DNA of 64,000 nucleotides from Oceanihabitans iliipiscarium (GTDB taxonomy: Bacteria > Bacteroidota > Bacteroidia > Flavobacteriales > Flavobacteriaceae): contig NZ_JBHUOV010000002.1 of assembly GCF_042686125.1 (NCBI RefSeq), positions 496,001 to 560,000 on the forward strand. The letters run 5' to 3'. Of the stretch, positions 18,406 to 27,955 are shown in pieces. The translations under genes were made by a program, and so were the position numbers. Position 1 is the first letter of the stretch. Each line of letters opens with the position of its first letter. The notes below the pieces were generated by a model that did not search any database, was not told where the DNA came from, and saw only the letters and a program-made list of their open reading frames with translations.

Positions 18406-20058
18406 TTAATTAAGCAACTGTTTTGCATGAGCAATTGCAGAATTTGAAATATTTATACCTCCAAGCATTTGCGCGATTTCAACAATGCGCTCATCATGAT
18501 TCAGTTGCACTAAATTAGTAGTCGTGATTTCATTTACATCCTCTTTAAAAACTTTAAAATGCGTATGTCCTTTGGCCGCAATTTGAGGTAAATGAGTGAT
18601 GGCAAACACTTGCATGCTTTGACTCATCTGTTGCATGATTTGAGCCATTTTATTAGAAATTTCGCCTGATACACCAGTGTCTATTTCATCAAACATTATG
18701 GTTGGAAGCTGAACATATTTAGCCAAAATAGATTTAATGGCTAACATAATTCTTGCTAACTCACCTCCTGAAGCTGCTTTTTTAAGCATATTAAACTGTC
18801 CGCCTTTATTAGCAGAGAACAAGAAATTTAATTCATCTTTACCGTTACTTAAGTATGTTTTTCCTAAAGTGACTTCGATTTTGAATTGTGCATTTGGCAT
18901 TCCTAAATCAAGTAAAATACTTTCAAGTTGTTTTGTTAATTTCGGAATAGTTTTTATTCTGTTTTGATGAATGGTTTTAGATATAAGGTCTAATGCATTA
19001 ACAATATGAGCTATTTCTTTTTGTTTACTCTGAATAGTTTCTTCAATATTTTCTGAAACTGAAACTTTTTCTGAAAGCTGATTTTTAATTGCAATTAATT
19101 CTGAAATATCTTGGACAGCATGCTTTTGCTTTAAATTATATAGTGTTTGCAGTTTTGTATTTACAGCTTCCAATCTGTTTGGGTTAACCTCAAGATTTTC
19201 TTGTAATGATTCAATTTCTGATGATGCGTCGTCCAATTCAATAAGACTACTGTTTACTCTTAAAAATAAATCTTGGTAACTATTAGAATAACTTGAGAGT
19301 TTTTGCAAGTTGTTTTTTAATTGAGTAAGTCTTTCTAAAATCCCTGAATTTTCATCTTGCAAAAGATGATGAGATTCAGAAAGCTTTTCCTTTATATCTT
19401 CAACATTATTTAAAGTTTCATATTCTTCTTCTAACGCTTCTAATTCGTCTTCTTTTAAATGTGCTTGTTCTAATTCATTTAATAAAAACGTGTTATAGTC
19501 GTGTTCTTTTATAGCTTCTGATTGAATATTAAATAGCTCTTGCAATTCTTTTTGATGCTTTTTATAATGGCTACGTTGAACTTGATACTCCTCTAAATGC
19601 ATCGCATTATTAGCTAATGCATCTATAATTTGAAATTGAAATTCATCATCAACCAACTGCATGGTTTCATGTTGTGAATGAATATCGATTAGGTGTTTTC
19701 CTAAAGTTTGTAAGGTATTTAGATTAACTGGAGTGTCATTTACAAAAGCTCTAGATTTTCCAGAAGGTAATATCTCTCTTCTGATAATAGTTTGCTTTTC
19801 AAAGTCTAAATCTTCTGAAATAAAAAGAGGCTCTAATTTATAGTTTGAGATATCAAAAACAGCTTCAATAATACATTTTGTTTGTTTATTTTTTAAGCTA
19901 TTTAAATCTGCGCGTTTTCCTAAAATTAATGATAAGCCACCAAGTAAAATAGATTTTCCTGCTCCTGTTTCTCCAGTAATAATGGCAAACCCTTGATTAA
20001 AATTGACTTGAAGTTGGTCAATTAATGCATAGTTTTTTATGGATAAAGCACTTAACAT
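18406..20058 (-). CDS. recN: DNA repair protein RecN
   Basis: 550 residues, the usual RecN length. An SMC-like ATPase acting in double-strand break repair: Walker A TGETGAGKSILLGGL (about residues 29-43), a long coiled-coil middle (about 160-370) and a C-terminal half with the ABC signature ASGGELARIMLAIK and Walker B TIMFDEIDTGVSGE. It follows the DUF4835 gene after a 68-base gap and may be the last gene of that unit. Confidence 0.97.
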   Translation of the reverse strand: MLSALSIKNYALIDQLQVNFNQGFAIITGETGAGKSILLGGLSLILGKRADLNSLKNKQTKCIIEAVFDISNYKLEPLFISEDLDFEKQTIIRREILPSGKSRAFVNDTPVNLNTLQTLGKHLIDIHSQHETMQLVDDEFQFQIIDALANNAMHLEEYQVQRSHYKKHQKELQELFNIQSEAIKEHDYNTFLLNELEQAHLKEDELEALEEEYETLNNVEDIKEKLSESHHLLQDENSGILERLTQLKNNLQKLSSYSNSYQDLFLRVNSSLIELDDASSEIESLQENLEVNPNRLEAVNTKLQTLYNLKQKHAVQDISELIAIKNQLSEKVSVSENIEETIQSKQKEIAHIVNALDLISKTIHQNRIKTIPKLTKQLESILLDLGMPNAQFKIEVTLGKTYLSNGKDELNFLFSANKGGQFNMLKKAASGGELARIMLAIKSILAKYVQLPTIMFDEIDTGVSGEISNKMAQIMQQMSQSMQVFAITHLPQIAAKGHTHFKVFKEDVNEITTTNLVQLNHDERIVEIAQMLGGINISNSAIAHAKQLLN

Positions 20059-20126
20059 ATGATATTAATATAAGGTATTTACCTAAAATAAAGTGATTGC
20101 TCACTAAGGGTTAAAATAAAAATATA

Positions 20127-21014
20127 CTAAAATTTAATGTTTCGCCATTTACTAGAGTGCATTGGCGCAACTTTATTTAATGTATTTAAAAGGTTGTTAA
20201 TATTTACTTGAGGTCCTCCAGAAAATATTTGTTCAATTTCATCGGCTTTGGCATCAAAAAAAGTACGTGATAAATATGAGTTTGGTCGTTGCCTATGAAC
20301 TGCATACATTTGGTTTATAGCATTTGCAATTTCATTTTTAGCATTTTTATTATTCTCACTCATAAGATCTAAGCCTCTTCTATGATAATTGTACATAACA
20401 TCTCTAAAGCCTTTAAAAGTTTCAGATAGAATATTATCGACTAATATAAATCGACTTTGCAATCCATCTTCAAGTTTCCATCCTTTAAAGTTTTCTTGCT
20501 GAGAATAATTTACAATTGTTTGTGCTTGTTCAAAATACGCTTCACCACCTTTATTTTCGAAAGAATCTGCATCTAAACCTAAAATCATATATACATGATA
20601 TGCGATAACAGATACAAGGTTAGATTCGTATTGATTAGGATTAAAAATAATATTTTGGTATTCTAAATATCGAAAAGAAAAATCTTTGTCGTTTACATTA
20701 TATACAGGAGTTGTATATGTTGATCCAAATACTGGTCTTGAAGATTGCACTTGAATTGAAGCATTAAAAGACTCGTTATTTTGTTCAGTAATATTAATAA
20801 CCATACTACAGTTTATAAGCTCCTGTCTTCCAAATGGCTTGTTGGTCCATTTCGTTTCATTTACAAACTCGTTTAGTTGATTTTCGAGGGTTTTAAAAAT
20901 CTGAAAATTTTCATTTCCTGTTAATTGTGCATTAACGACGACATTACAGTTTAATTCTTGAGAGAATCCTGTAAAACTAATACACATTATAAATCCTAAT
21001 AGTATCTTACGCAT
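20127..21014 (-). CDS. DUF4835 family secreted protein
   Basis: 295 residues with a signal peptide (to GFSQ, residue 19). ELNCNVVVNAQLTGNEN, the VFGSTYTTPVYNVNDKDF block and KGWKLEDGLQSRF match the DUF4835 family, found throughout Bacteroidota in the place between recN and coaBC. I recall newer annotations linking the family to type IX secretion (name PorD), but cannot verify it here. It overlaps coaBC by 8 bases, so the two are translationally coupled, and it is probably periplasmic. Confidence 0.85.
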   Translation of the reverse strand: MRKILLGFIMCISFTGFSQELNCNVVVNAQLTGNENFQIFKTLENQLNEFVNETKWTNKPFGRQELINCSMVINITEQNNESFNASIQVQSSRPVFGSTYTTPVYNVNDKDFSFRYLEYQNIIFNPNQYESNLVSVIAYHVYMILGLDADSFENKGGEAYFEQAQTIVNYSQQENFKGWKLEDGLQSRFILVDNILSETFKGFRDVMYNYHRRGLDLMSENNKNAKNEIANAINQMYAVHRQRPNSYLSRTFFDAKADEIEQIFSGGPQVNINNLLNTLNKVAPMHSSKWRNIKF

Positions 21015-22218
21015 GTACTTCTTTTATAATTACGTTTAAAATATCTTTAGCGACATCTGCCTTAGATTTCAGTTCATATTCTGTAACTTTATCTTCAGCA
21101 TCAATTAGTGTGACTTTATTCGTTTCTTTTTTAAAACCTGCACCTTTATCGTTTAACGAATTTAAGACAATTAAGTTTAAATTCTTCTTTTTTAGTTTTG
21201 CTTTTGCATTTTCTAACTCATTATTTGTTTCTAAGGCAAATCCAACAAGGTATTGTTTCGTTTTAATTTCACCCAATGAGGCTAAGATATCTTTTGTTTT
21301 TTCTAACTCTAATGTTAACGTAGTCTCTTTCTTTTTTATTTTCTGAGATGCAGCATATTTTGGTTTATAATCTGCAACTGCAGCAGAAAGTATTGCAATA
21401 TCTACGTCTTTAAAATGTAGATGAGTCGCATCATACATCTCTTGAGCACTTGTAACAGGAATAACGTGAATTAAACTATGATTTACTTTTTGGTGTGTTG
21501 GCCCAGAAACAAGTATAACTTCTGCGCCTAAATTTGCTGAAGCCTTAGCAATTTCAAAACCCATTTTTCCAGAAGAATGGTTACCAATAAAACGCACTGG
21601 ATCTATGGCTTCATAAGTTGGACCTGCAGTGATAAGTACTTTTTTTCCACGAAGAGGAAGTTGATCTATAATATCGTTTTCTATAAAGGCAATAATATCT
21701 TCCGGTTCTGCTAATCGACCTTCACCAACTAATCCACTAGCGAGTTCTCCACTTGTTGCTGGAATGATTTTATTACCAAAGGATTTAAGTTTATTAAAAG
21801 ACTCTAAGGTTGATGGATGTTTATACATATCTAAATCCATTGCAGGAGCAAAATAAACAGGGCATTTTGCTGAAAGGTAAGTCGCTAAAAGGAGGTTATC
21901 GCAAGTTCCATTAGCCATTTTAGACATGGTATTTGCTGTGGCAGGAGCAATGATAAAATAGTTTGCCCAAAGACCTAATTCGACATGATTATTCCATACC
22001 TCATTATCATCGTCTTCATTCGTAAACGTTGAATGTACAGGGTTTTTAGAAAGTGTAGATAAAGTTAAAGGTGTAATAAAGTCTTTAGAAGCAGGCGTCA
22101 TGATTACTTTCACGTTAGCACCAGCTTTTATAAATAACCTTACTAAAGATGCCGTTTTATAAGCAGCAATACCAGCACTAATGCCTAACAGTATATTTTT
22201 GCCACTTAGTATAGACAT
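21007..22218 (-). CDS. coaBC: bifunctional phosphopantothenoylcysteine decarboxylase/synthetase
   Basis: 403 residues. The N-terminal CoaC part (1-185, flavoprotein: GISAGIAAYK, the His in NHVELGLWA, the APAMDLDMY block) decarboxylates 4'-phosphopantothenoylcysteine; the C-terminal CoaB part (from about 190: VLITAGPTYEAIDPVRFIGN, SGKMG, AAVADYKP) makes it from phosphopantothenate and cysteine using CTP. Both steps belong to coenzyme A synthesis, finished by CoaE at 11243. It lies 10 bases after the omega subunit gene. Confidence 0.97.
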   Translation of the reverse strand: MSILSGKNILLGISAGIAAYKTASLVRLFIKAGANVKVIMTPASKDFITPLTLSTLSKNPVHSTFTNEDDDNEVWNNHVELGLWANYFIIAPATANTMSKMANGTCDNLLLATYLSAKCPVYFAPAMDLDMYKHPSTLESFNKLKSFGNKIIPATSGELASGLVGEGRLAEPEDIIAFIENDIIDQLPLRGKKVLITAGPTYEAIDPVRFIGNHSSGKMGFEIAKASANLGAEVILVSGPTHQKVNHSLIHVIPVTSAQEMYDATHLHFKDVDIAILSAAVADYKPKYAASQKIKKKETTLTLELEKTKDILASLGEIKTKQYLVGFALETNNELENAKAKLKKKNLNLIVLNSLNDKGAGFKKETNKVTLIDAEDKVTEYELKSKADVAKDILNVIIKEVHA

Positions 22219-22228
22219 GTAATGCTTT

Positions 22229-22558
22229 TTATAAATTGTTGTCTTCTTCGGTATTTCTATGGTAAATTTTACTATCTAACCACTCTTTAACTGCTAAAGC
22301 GTGAGGCTTAGGTAACTTTTCATAGAATTTAGAAACTTCAATTTGTTCTTTGTTTTCAAAGATTTCTTCTAAGCTATCATTGTATGTTGCAAATTCTTCA
22401 AGTTTTTCAATTAACTCTTTTTTTATTTCAGAATTAATTTGCTCTGCTCTTTTAGCAATAATAGAAATAGATTCATAGATATTTCCTGTAGCTTCATCTA
22501 TTTCATTTCTATTGTATGTTGTTGTTGTTGCAGGTGCGTCAATTTTCTTTAAATCCAT
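22229..22558 (-). CDS. rpoZ: DNA-directed RNA polymerase omega subunit (Bacteroidota type)
   Basis: 109 residues. The segment TGNIYESISIIAKRAEQINS is the conserved helix of the Rpb6/omega family, with the AKRA core. The protein helps assemble RNA polymerase. Bacteroidota versions are diverged from E. coli RpoZ, but the location between bamD and coaBC is a good locus marker for them. Genes on both sides are 6-10 bases away, so this is an operon. Confidence 0.88.
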   Translation of the reverse strand: MDLKKIDAPATTTTYNRNEIDEATGNIYESISIIAKRAEQINSEIKKELIEKLEEFATYNDSLEEIFENKEQIEVSKFYEKLPKPHALAVKEWLDSKIYHRNTEEDNNL

Positions 22559-22564
22559 AGTATA

Positions 22565-23377
22565 TTAACTTTTAGTACTGTATTTTTTTAATTCTTCTTC
22601 AATATTTTCAAGCATATTTTCTGTATCTTCAATATGCTCAGATTCATTATATTTTTTCACAAAAGAAAGATAATAGGTCTTAGCGGTTTCTAAGCGCTCT
22701 TTCTTTTTATACTCTACACTGTTTAAGGCCAAATGATATGCTGCATCTAATCTGTAAAACAATGCTGATTCACGAAGTTTAGATCCTGGAAAATCAAATA
22801 TAAAATTATCGAAAGCTTTAATTGCAGCATTATAATCTCTAGTATATTCTACTGTTTTATAATACTGATATGCTATATCGTATGATTTTTGTTCTAATTT
22901 CCCATCAAGTTCTTGGACAATTTTGCTTGCCTCCTCTAAATATTCAGAATTAGGATAAGTGTTAATAAACACTTGAAGTTTTTGAATCGCTTCTATTGTT
23001 AAATGCTGTTCTTTACTATGTATTGGAGAAATTAAATATTTACATTTAGCAGAAAGGAATTCGGCTTCTTCAGCTTTTTCACTTTTAGGATATGCAGAAG
23101 CAAAACGTTCAAATTGATACGACGCCAAATAATACTCTTTCATTTGGTAATAAGAGTTTGCATGCAAATACGTTAACTTTTGCGCTTGAGGTTTTCCTCT
23201 ATATTGAGGAATAATCTGTTCAAAAAGTCGATTGGCTTTAGCATACTTTCCTTCATTATATAGCATTTCTCCTACAGTAAATTTTTCAGCAATGTCTTCG
23301 CTATTTAAAGCTTTTTGGAATTCACCACAAGAACTTAAAATAGAACCAATTAATAATATGTAAAGTAATTTCTTCAT
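22565..23377 (-). CDS. bamD: outer membrane assembly lipoprotein BamD
   Basis: 270 residues. The lipobox LSSC (about residues 14-17) follows a short hydrophobic signal; the rest is five TPR-like repeats, for example MLYNEGKYAKANRLFEQIIP and YYLASYQFERFASAYPKSE, as in BamD (YfiO). It is part of the complex that inserts beta-barrel proteins into the outer membrane. It is the first gene of the bamD-rpoZ-coaBC-DUF4835 unit, with a candidate promoter at 23395. Confidence 0.93.
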   Translation of the reverse strand: MKKLLYILLIGSILSSCGEFQKALNSEDIAEKFTVGEMLYNEGKYAKANRLFEQIIPQYRGKPQAQKLTYLHANSYYQMKEYYLASYQFERFASAYPKSEKAEEAEFLSAKCKYLISPIHSKEQHLTIEAIQKLQVFINTYPNSEYLEEASKIVQELDGKLEQKSYDIAYQYYKTVEYTRDYNAAIKAFDNFIFDFPGSKLRESALFYRLDAAYHLALNSVEYKKKERLETAKTYYLSFVKKYNESEHIEDTENMLENIEEELKKYSTKS

Positions 23378-23394
23378 AATTTTTAAACAGACTG

Positions 23395-23402
23395 CAAAAT
23401 TA
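23395..23402 (-). promoter_or_regulatory. candidate -7 box of the bamD operon
   Basis: TAATTTTG on the minus strand, an exact fit to TAnnTTTG, lies 18 bases before the bamD ATG. A -33 TTG is not obvious. Confidence 0.45.
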
Positions 23403-23484
23403 GTCTTTTAATATGGATTTTAAAAATATTTTATTTGGCTAAAATAATTGATGAAATCAAGGAATTTAAAGGTTTAAGTAATAT

Positions 23485-24372
23485 TTAACTTTTATTAAAA
23501 TCTTTAATCGCTTCTGCTATTTTTTGCTTTAACGCATTCGTGGCTTCGACCAATGGTAATCTTACGGTAGCGTCACACATTTTTAAAGCTTCAAAAACAG
23601 CTTTTATTCCAGCAGGATTATTTTCAGAAAAGATAAGGCTAGTTACTTCCATTAGTTTAAAATGCAAGGCATAAGAAGCTTTTGCGTCACCCTTTAATCC
23701 TAAGTTAATCATTGTGGTAAAATCTTTAGTTAGCGCTTGCCCTATAACAGAAATCACTCCTGCTCCACCAGCTAAAACAACACCTAAGGCTAAATCATCG
23801 TCACCAGATATGATTAAAAAATCTTCAGGTTTATTTTTAAGTAATTGCAAATATTGGTGCACATCATTTCCAGCTTCTTTAACCGCAATTATATTTTTAA
23901 AATCACGAGCTAAACGCAAAGTTGTTTCGGGAGTCATATTTTTAGACGTTCGACCTGGAACATTATATAAAATCACTGGTACTGGACTCACTTCTGAAAC
24001 AGCCTTAAAATGTTGATAAAGCCCTTCTTGAGTGGGTTTACTATAATAAGGAGAAACCGATAAAATAGCATCAATATTAGAAAAATCTGTGCTTTTAATT
24101 TCTTCAATAATTTGAGCTGTATGATTTCCTCCTATTCCCAAAACTAATGGTAAACGACCATTGTTCGCTTTAGAGATTGTATTGATAATCGCTTTTTTTT
24201 CTGCAGCAGTTATAGTCACACTTTCTCCTGTTGTTCCGCTAATAACAAGGTAGTCCGTTCCGTTTTCAATATTATGTTCAACAATATTAGCCAGCGACTT
24301 ATGGTCCACACTTAAATCTTTATTAAAAGGGGTTACTAAGGCAACTCCAGTACCAATAAACTTTTTATTCAT
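23485..24372 (-). CDS. dapA: 4-hydroxy-tetrahydrodipicolinate synthase
   Basis: 295 residues. DapA condenses pyruvate and aspartate semialdehyde, the branch step to lysine and diaminopimelate. The motifs are LVISGTTGESVT (Thr-Thr at the site), the tyrosine in VILYNVPGRTS, and the Schiff-base lysine in IIAVKEAGND. The gene overlaps the upstream DUF6913 gene by 8 bases. DapF, a later enzyme of the same route, is encoded at 43664. Confidence 0.96.
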   Translation of the reverse strand: MNKKFIGTGVALVTPFNKDLSVDHKSLANIVEHNIENGTDYLVISGTTGESVTITAAEKKAIINTISKANNGRLPLVLGIGGNHTAQIIEEIKSTDFSNIDAILSVSPYYSKPTQEGLYQHFKAVSEVSPVPVILYNVPGRTSKNMTPETTLRLARDFKNIIAVKEAGNDVHQYLQLLKNKPEDFLIISGDDDLALGVVLAGGAGVISVIGQALTKDFTTMINLGLKGDAKASYALHFKLMEVTSLIFSENNPAGIKAVFEALKMCDATVRLPLVEATNALKQKIAEAIKDFNKS

Positions 24373-24892
24373 TCTTTATTTTATTAAAAATATTAAGGTA
24401 TTTTATTAATTCCTTTTGAAATATGTTAAACTGCTTCAAGTTCGTTTTTATTATAAAATCATTTAATCGATTATCGGTTTGCAAAATGCCGATTTTAAAT
24501 TTCGCTTGAGATGCTGCTGTAATTAACTTTAATTCGAGAATTTCTTCAGTATAATAACTAATTAAAGCATCAAATGGTGTTTCTATAAATTCCTGAAGCT
24601 CGATATTTTTTATTTTTCCGTGCCATCCAAAATCTTTTGGATTAAAGCATACATCCCAAGAATTTAGCTCATCTTTTTTATTAGAAGTAAACGCTATAAT
24701 TTTCAGTTTATTTGGTTTTACTTTAATTGCGTTTGCTAATCGCCTAAAGGTTTCAAAATCATTTACTTCATCAATATTTAATACCACTCCAAGACTCACT
24801 ATTTTTTTTTCATTTAATAGGACTTCTCTAGAATCAAGTAAGCTATTGAGATACTTTTTATTAGATTTTTGTTTAAAACCCTGTAAAATCAT
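24365..24892 (-). CDS. DUF6913 family protein
   Basis: 175 residues, soluble, no signal peptide. I recognise the sequence type as the Flavobacteriia family DUF6913, regularly found next to dapA: an N-terminal basic stretch (KQKSNKKYLNSLLDSR), a SLGVVLNIDEV strand, and FGWHGKIKN in the middle. No catalytic motif stands out. Overlap with dapA by 8 bases suggests joint expression, but no functional link to lysine synthesis is shown. Confidence 0.7.
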   Translation of the reverse strand: MILQGFKQKSNKKYLNSLLDSREVLLNEKKIVSLGVVLNIDEVNDFETFRRLANAIKVKPNKLKIIAFTSNKKDELNSWDVCFNPKDFGWHGKIKNIELQEFIETPFDALISYYTEEILELKLITAASQAKFKIGILQTDNRLNDFIIKTNLKQFNIFQKELIKYLNIFNKIKNE

Positions 24893-24911
24893 TTATATTT
24901 ATGCTTTGTTA

Positions 24912-24919
24912 CAAAGGTA
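24912..24919 (-). promoter_or_regulatory. candidate -7 box of DUF6913-dapA
   Basis: TACCTTTG on the minus strand fits TAnnTTTG and lies 20 bases before the DUF6913 ATG, in the 71-base divergent gap to the nucleotidase gene. Confidence 0.45.
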
Positions 24920-24963
24920 GTAAAAGTACTCACTTTTGATAACTAAAATCTATTCCTTTACAC

Positions 24964-25725
24964 ATGAATTATAAACATCTTTTTTTTGTCTTTTTTCTTT
25001 TAATATTTTCTAGTTGTAAGCAAAACCAAATGCATTTAACAAAGATTGAAGGAAAACAAATTAGCATTAATGACAGTTTAGAAATTAACCCAGAAATTGA
25101 AGCTATTATAAAACCTTATCGGGACCATGTAAACAAAGACTTAGATAGCACCATATCATATGCTGTAGCGACCTATTCAAAATCTGATGGTGAGTTGAAT
25201 ACAGCTATTGGCAATCTATTTGCAGATGCAATTCTTGAACAAGCAAATTATGTTTTTAACAAACGTACTGAAAAAAACATAGACCTTGTTTTAGTAAATC
25301 ATGGAGGTATTCGCGCTATTATTTCTAAAGGACCAATTACTACACGAACAGCTTACAATATAATGCCTTTTGAGAATAGTCTTGTTGTGGCAGAAATGAA
25401 AGGAAAAACGATTACAGATAGCTTAGTTTATTATTTAAGTAAAGCCAAACGTGCTCATCCTATTGCTGGCTTAACACTAAAATTAGATAAGAATTTTAAT
25501 CCTATTGAAGCCTTAATAAATGGAAAAGCTATTGATGCTAATAAAACATACAATGTAGCTACTAATGACTACCTTTATAATGGTGGCGACGGCATGACTT
25601 TCTTTAAGACCAATGATAGTCTACATGTTTTAAACTACAAAGTAAGAAGTGCTTTATTAGATTATTTTAAGAAAGCCGACACCATTAACCCAGTAATTGA
25701 CGATAGGTTTATCCAAATAAAATAA
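24964..25725 (+). CDS. 5'-nucleotidase C-terminal domain lipoprotein
   Basis: 253 residues with a lipoprotein signal (LIFSSC, Cys at about residue 18). The whole mature part corresponds to the substrate-specificity domain of UshA-type 5'-nucleotidases: LGNLFADAIL-like IGNLFADAIL, LVNHGGIRA, NIMPFENSLVV and the C-terminal NVATNDYLYNGGDGM, whose aromatic and Asn residues hold the nucleoside. The metal-binding catalytic domain is encoded by the next gene, four bases downstream. The two likely work together in the periplasm to hydrolyse nucleotides. Confidence 0.92.
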   Translation: MNYKHLFFVFFLLIFSSCKQNQMHLTKIEGKQISINDSLEINPEIEAIIKPYRDHVNKDLDSTISYAVATYSKSDGELNTAIGNLFADAILEQANYVFNKRTEKNIDLVLVNHGGIRAIISKGPITTRTAYNIMPFENSLVVAEMKGKTITDSLVYYLSKAKRAHPIAGLTLKLDKNFNPIEALINGKAIDANKTYNVATNDYLYNGGDGMTFFKTNDSLHVLNYKVRSALLDYFKKADTINPVIDDRFIQIK

Positions 25726-25729
25726 TAAA

Positions 25730-26647
25730 ATGAAACGTAGAGATTTTATACAACAATCAACAGCTGCAACAGCATTATTATCACTAGGCGGATTAGGCTT
25801 ACAGTCTTTTACCTCAGGAAGTCAAACAACTCAAATTACTATACTTCATACAAATGATGTTCATAGCCATATTGATCCTTTTGGTCCTGAAGATGGTAGA
25901 AATCCAAATAAAGGAGGTGTTGCTAGACGAGCAAGTTTAGTTGAAAATATACGTCATGAAAACCCAAATACTTTACTTCTGGACGCTGGTGATATTTTTC
26001 AAGGGACTCCTTATTTTAATTATTATGGAGGCGAACTTGAGTTTAAATTAATGAGTAAGCTCAAATATGATGCAGCAACTATAGGTAATCATGATTTCGA
26101 TAACGGTATTGATGGCTTATATGCTCAATTACCACACGCTGCTTTTGATTTTTTATCTGCTAATTATGATTTTTCGAATACCATTTTAGACACACACGTA
26201 AAACCTTACAAAATCTTTGTAAAAGATGGTATAAGAATTGGTGTTTTTGGTTTAGGTGTTAAACTCGATGGATTGGTAGATAAAAACATGTATAAGGAAA
26301 CTAAATACCTCGATCCTGTTGAAATAGCTCAAGATATGAGCAGAATTTTAAAAGACGAAGAACAATGCGACCTTATTATTTGCCTCTCACATTTAGGCTA
26401 TTATTATAAAAATTTTCCTGAAAGAATAAGTGATTTAAATTTAGCAAGAGCCACAAAAAACATTGATTTAATTATTGGTGGTCACACACACACTTTTTTA
26501 CCAAAGCCTACTATTGAAAAAAATAGTGAAGGCAAAAATGTTCTTATAAATCAAGTGGGTTGTTATGGCATCAATTTAGGCAGAATAGATTTTTATTTTG
26601 ATGCAGATAAGAATAAAGCTTCTAAAGGCACTTCTATTTTAGTTTAA
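25730..26647 (+). CDS. metallophosphatase, 5'-nucleotidase catalytic domain (Tat-type signal)
   Basis: 305 residues. The N-terminus has a twin-arginine type signal (MKRRDFIQQS followed by a hydrophobic stretch). The calcineurin-like metal site is complete: TNDVHSH, DAGDIFQG, IGNHDFD, LSHLGY and GGHTHTFL. This is the catalytic half of a UshA-type nucleotidase; the C-terminal half is the preceding gene. Tat export fits folding with metal in the cytosol. The end overlaps the convergent YhhN-like gene by 14 bases. Confidence 0.92.
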   Translation: MKRRDFIQQSTAATALLSLGGLGLQSFTSGSQTTQITILHTNDVHSHIDPFGPEDGRNPNKGGVARRASLVENIRHENPNTLLLDAGDIFQGTPYFNYYGGELEFKLMSKLKYDAATIGNHDFDNGIDGLYAQLPHAAFDFLSANYDFSNTILDTHVKPYKIFVKDGIRIGVFGLGVKLDGLVDKNMYKETKYLDPVEIAQDMSRILKDEEQCDLIICLSHLGYYYKNFPERISDLNLARATKNIDLIIGGHTHTFLPKPTIEKNSEGKNVLINQVGCYGINLGRIDFYFDADKNKASKGTSILV

Positions 26648-27407
26648 GCTCATACGCTCTACGCAAAGACATTTTTTGAGCCAAAATACTTTGTCGTCGA
26701 CGCTCAATGTTTTTTTCCAAAATAAGATTAAATAGGAAAAATAGACCTATAACATGTAACACTCTATCTAGCATTACAAAGCTCCAATTATACATATAAT
26801 AGGTACTTACATAATACAGTACATCAGAGAACACAAAACATAAAGACATTACTAAAAATTGAATAGATTGCTTTGAATCTGTGTTTAAATAGTTTACAAA
26901 AGCTATAAATGCTAAAACTAATAATGATACACTCTTAACACCAAAGAGCGTTATTTCTACACTATCTGGAATATGATACTTAAGAGTATCGAAAAGGATA
27001 AATAATAAGTAAGAATTAATTACAAACACGACAACTAAATACATTCCAATTATTTTATCCAGTTTCAACTTTTTTATATTTAATACAGAAGCTACAATTA
27101 AACTAATATAACTTAAACAATAAAATAGACTAGACACCTCAACCATTAAAATCTCATTAGTAAATACTGAGGTAAAATCGCCTATAAAAGAGAACGCTAA
27201 AAAGATAAAAATTATCGGACTTATTTTTTTATTTCCTAATAAGAAATAAATTAAAAATACTGGAACAAATAATGGTTTGGTCATTTGCTGAAATAACTCA
27301 TTCTCACTAATTGTTGCAAATACATTTATTAGTATCAGCGCTAATAGTATTAGCAGAAACATCTTATTTGAAAAAATTCTAAGCCAATCTTTCACAATAC
27401 ATAACAT
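26634..27407 (-). CDS. YhhN-like polytopic membrane protein
   Basis: 257 residues with about eight hydrophobic helices. The pattern TKPLFVPVFLIYFLLG in helix two and FIFLAFSFIGDFTSVF, an Asp in a membrane helix, recalls the YhhN/TMEM86 family, whose animal member is a lysoplasmalogenase. The assignment rests on these helices only and is moderate. A second gene of the same kind lies at 27939 on the same strand, with a DoxX gene between them on the other strand. Confidence 0.6.
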   Translation of the reverse strand: MLCIVKDWLRIFSNKMFLLILLALILINVFATISENELFQQMTKPLFVPVFLIYFLLGNKKISPIIFIFLAFSFIGDFTSVFTNEILMVEVSSLFYCLSYISLIVASVLNIKKLKLDKIIGMYLVVVFVINSYLLFILFDTLKYHIPDSVEITLFGVKSVSLLVLAFIAFVNYLNTDSKQSIQFLVMSLCFVFSDVLYYVSTYYMYNWSFVMLDRVLHVIGLFFLFNLILEKNIERRRQSILAQKMSLRRAYELKLK

Positions 27408-27568
27408 AAATAGGTTGAGTCAAACTTAAAAAATATATTCATTACAACGAAAAAATATTACTCTTAATCGATGAAATGCATAAATTTTTAATTATTTGTA
27501 AGTTTTTTCTTCAATTATGTAAAGTTCCATTTAATACATCGTCTAATCGATTTAACCAACCTAATCTT

Positions 27569-27955
27569 ATGAAAAAGCACCTTTCTTTAATCTTAAGAAT
27601 AATTGTCGCACTTATCTTAATTCAAACACTTCGATTTAAATTTACAGCACACCCAGATAGTGTATATATATTTAAACAAGTTGGATTAGAACCTTATGGT
27701 AGAATTGCTATTGGAGTTTTAGAGCTTATTGCTGGAATATTATTACTTATACCAAAAACTGTTTGGTTAGGAGCTTCACTTACTATTGGAATCATTGGTG
27801 GTGCCATTTTCATGCACCTAACCCTATTAGGAATAGTCGTAAATAATGATGGTGGAATTTTGTTTGTAACTGCTGTTGTTACATTTGTACTAGCAAGTTT
27901 AATTTTATTTCTATATAGACAAGATGTGCCTAAACTTTTTAAGCAAAAACTTTAG
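27569..27955 (+). CDS. DoxX-like membrane protein
   Basis: 128 residues from ATG 27569, with four transmembrane helices: an N-terminal helix with RIIVALILIQTLRFKFTAHP, then GVLELIAGILLLIPKT and two more. The pattern fits the DoxX-like/SURF4 superfamily, inner membrane proteins of ill-defined role. An in-frame ATG at 27476 would add 31 residues without family similarity; I prefer the inner start. The 3' end overlaps the opposite-strand gene by 17 bases. Confidence 0.78.
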   Translation: MKKHLSLILRIIVALILIQTLRFKFTAHPDSVYIFKQVGLEPYGRIAIGVLELIAGILLLIPKTVWLGASLTIGIIGGAIFMHLTLLGIVVNNDGGILFVTAVVTFVLASLILFLYRQDVPKLFKQKL

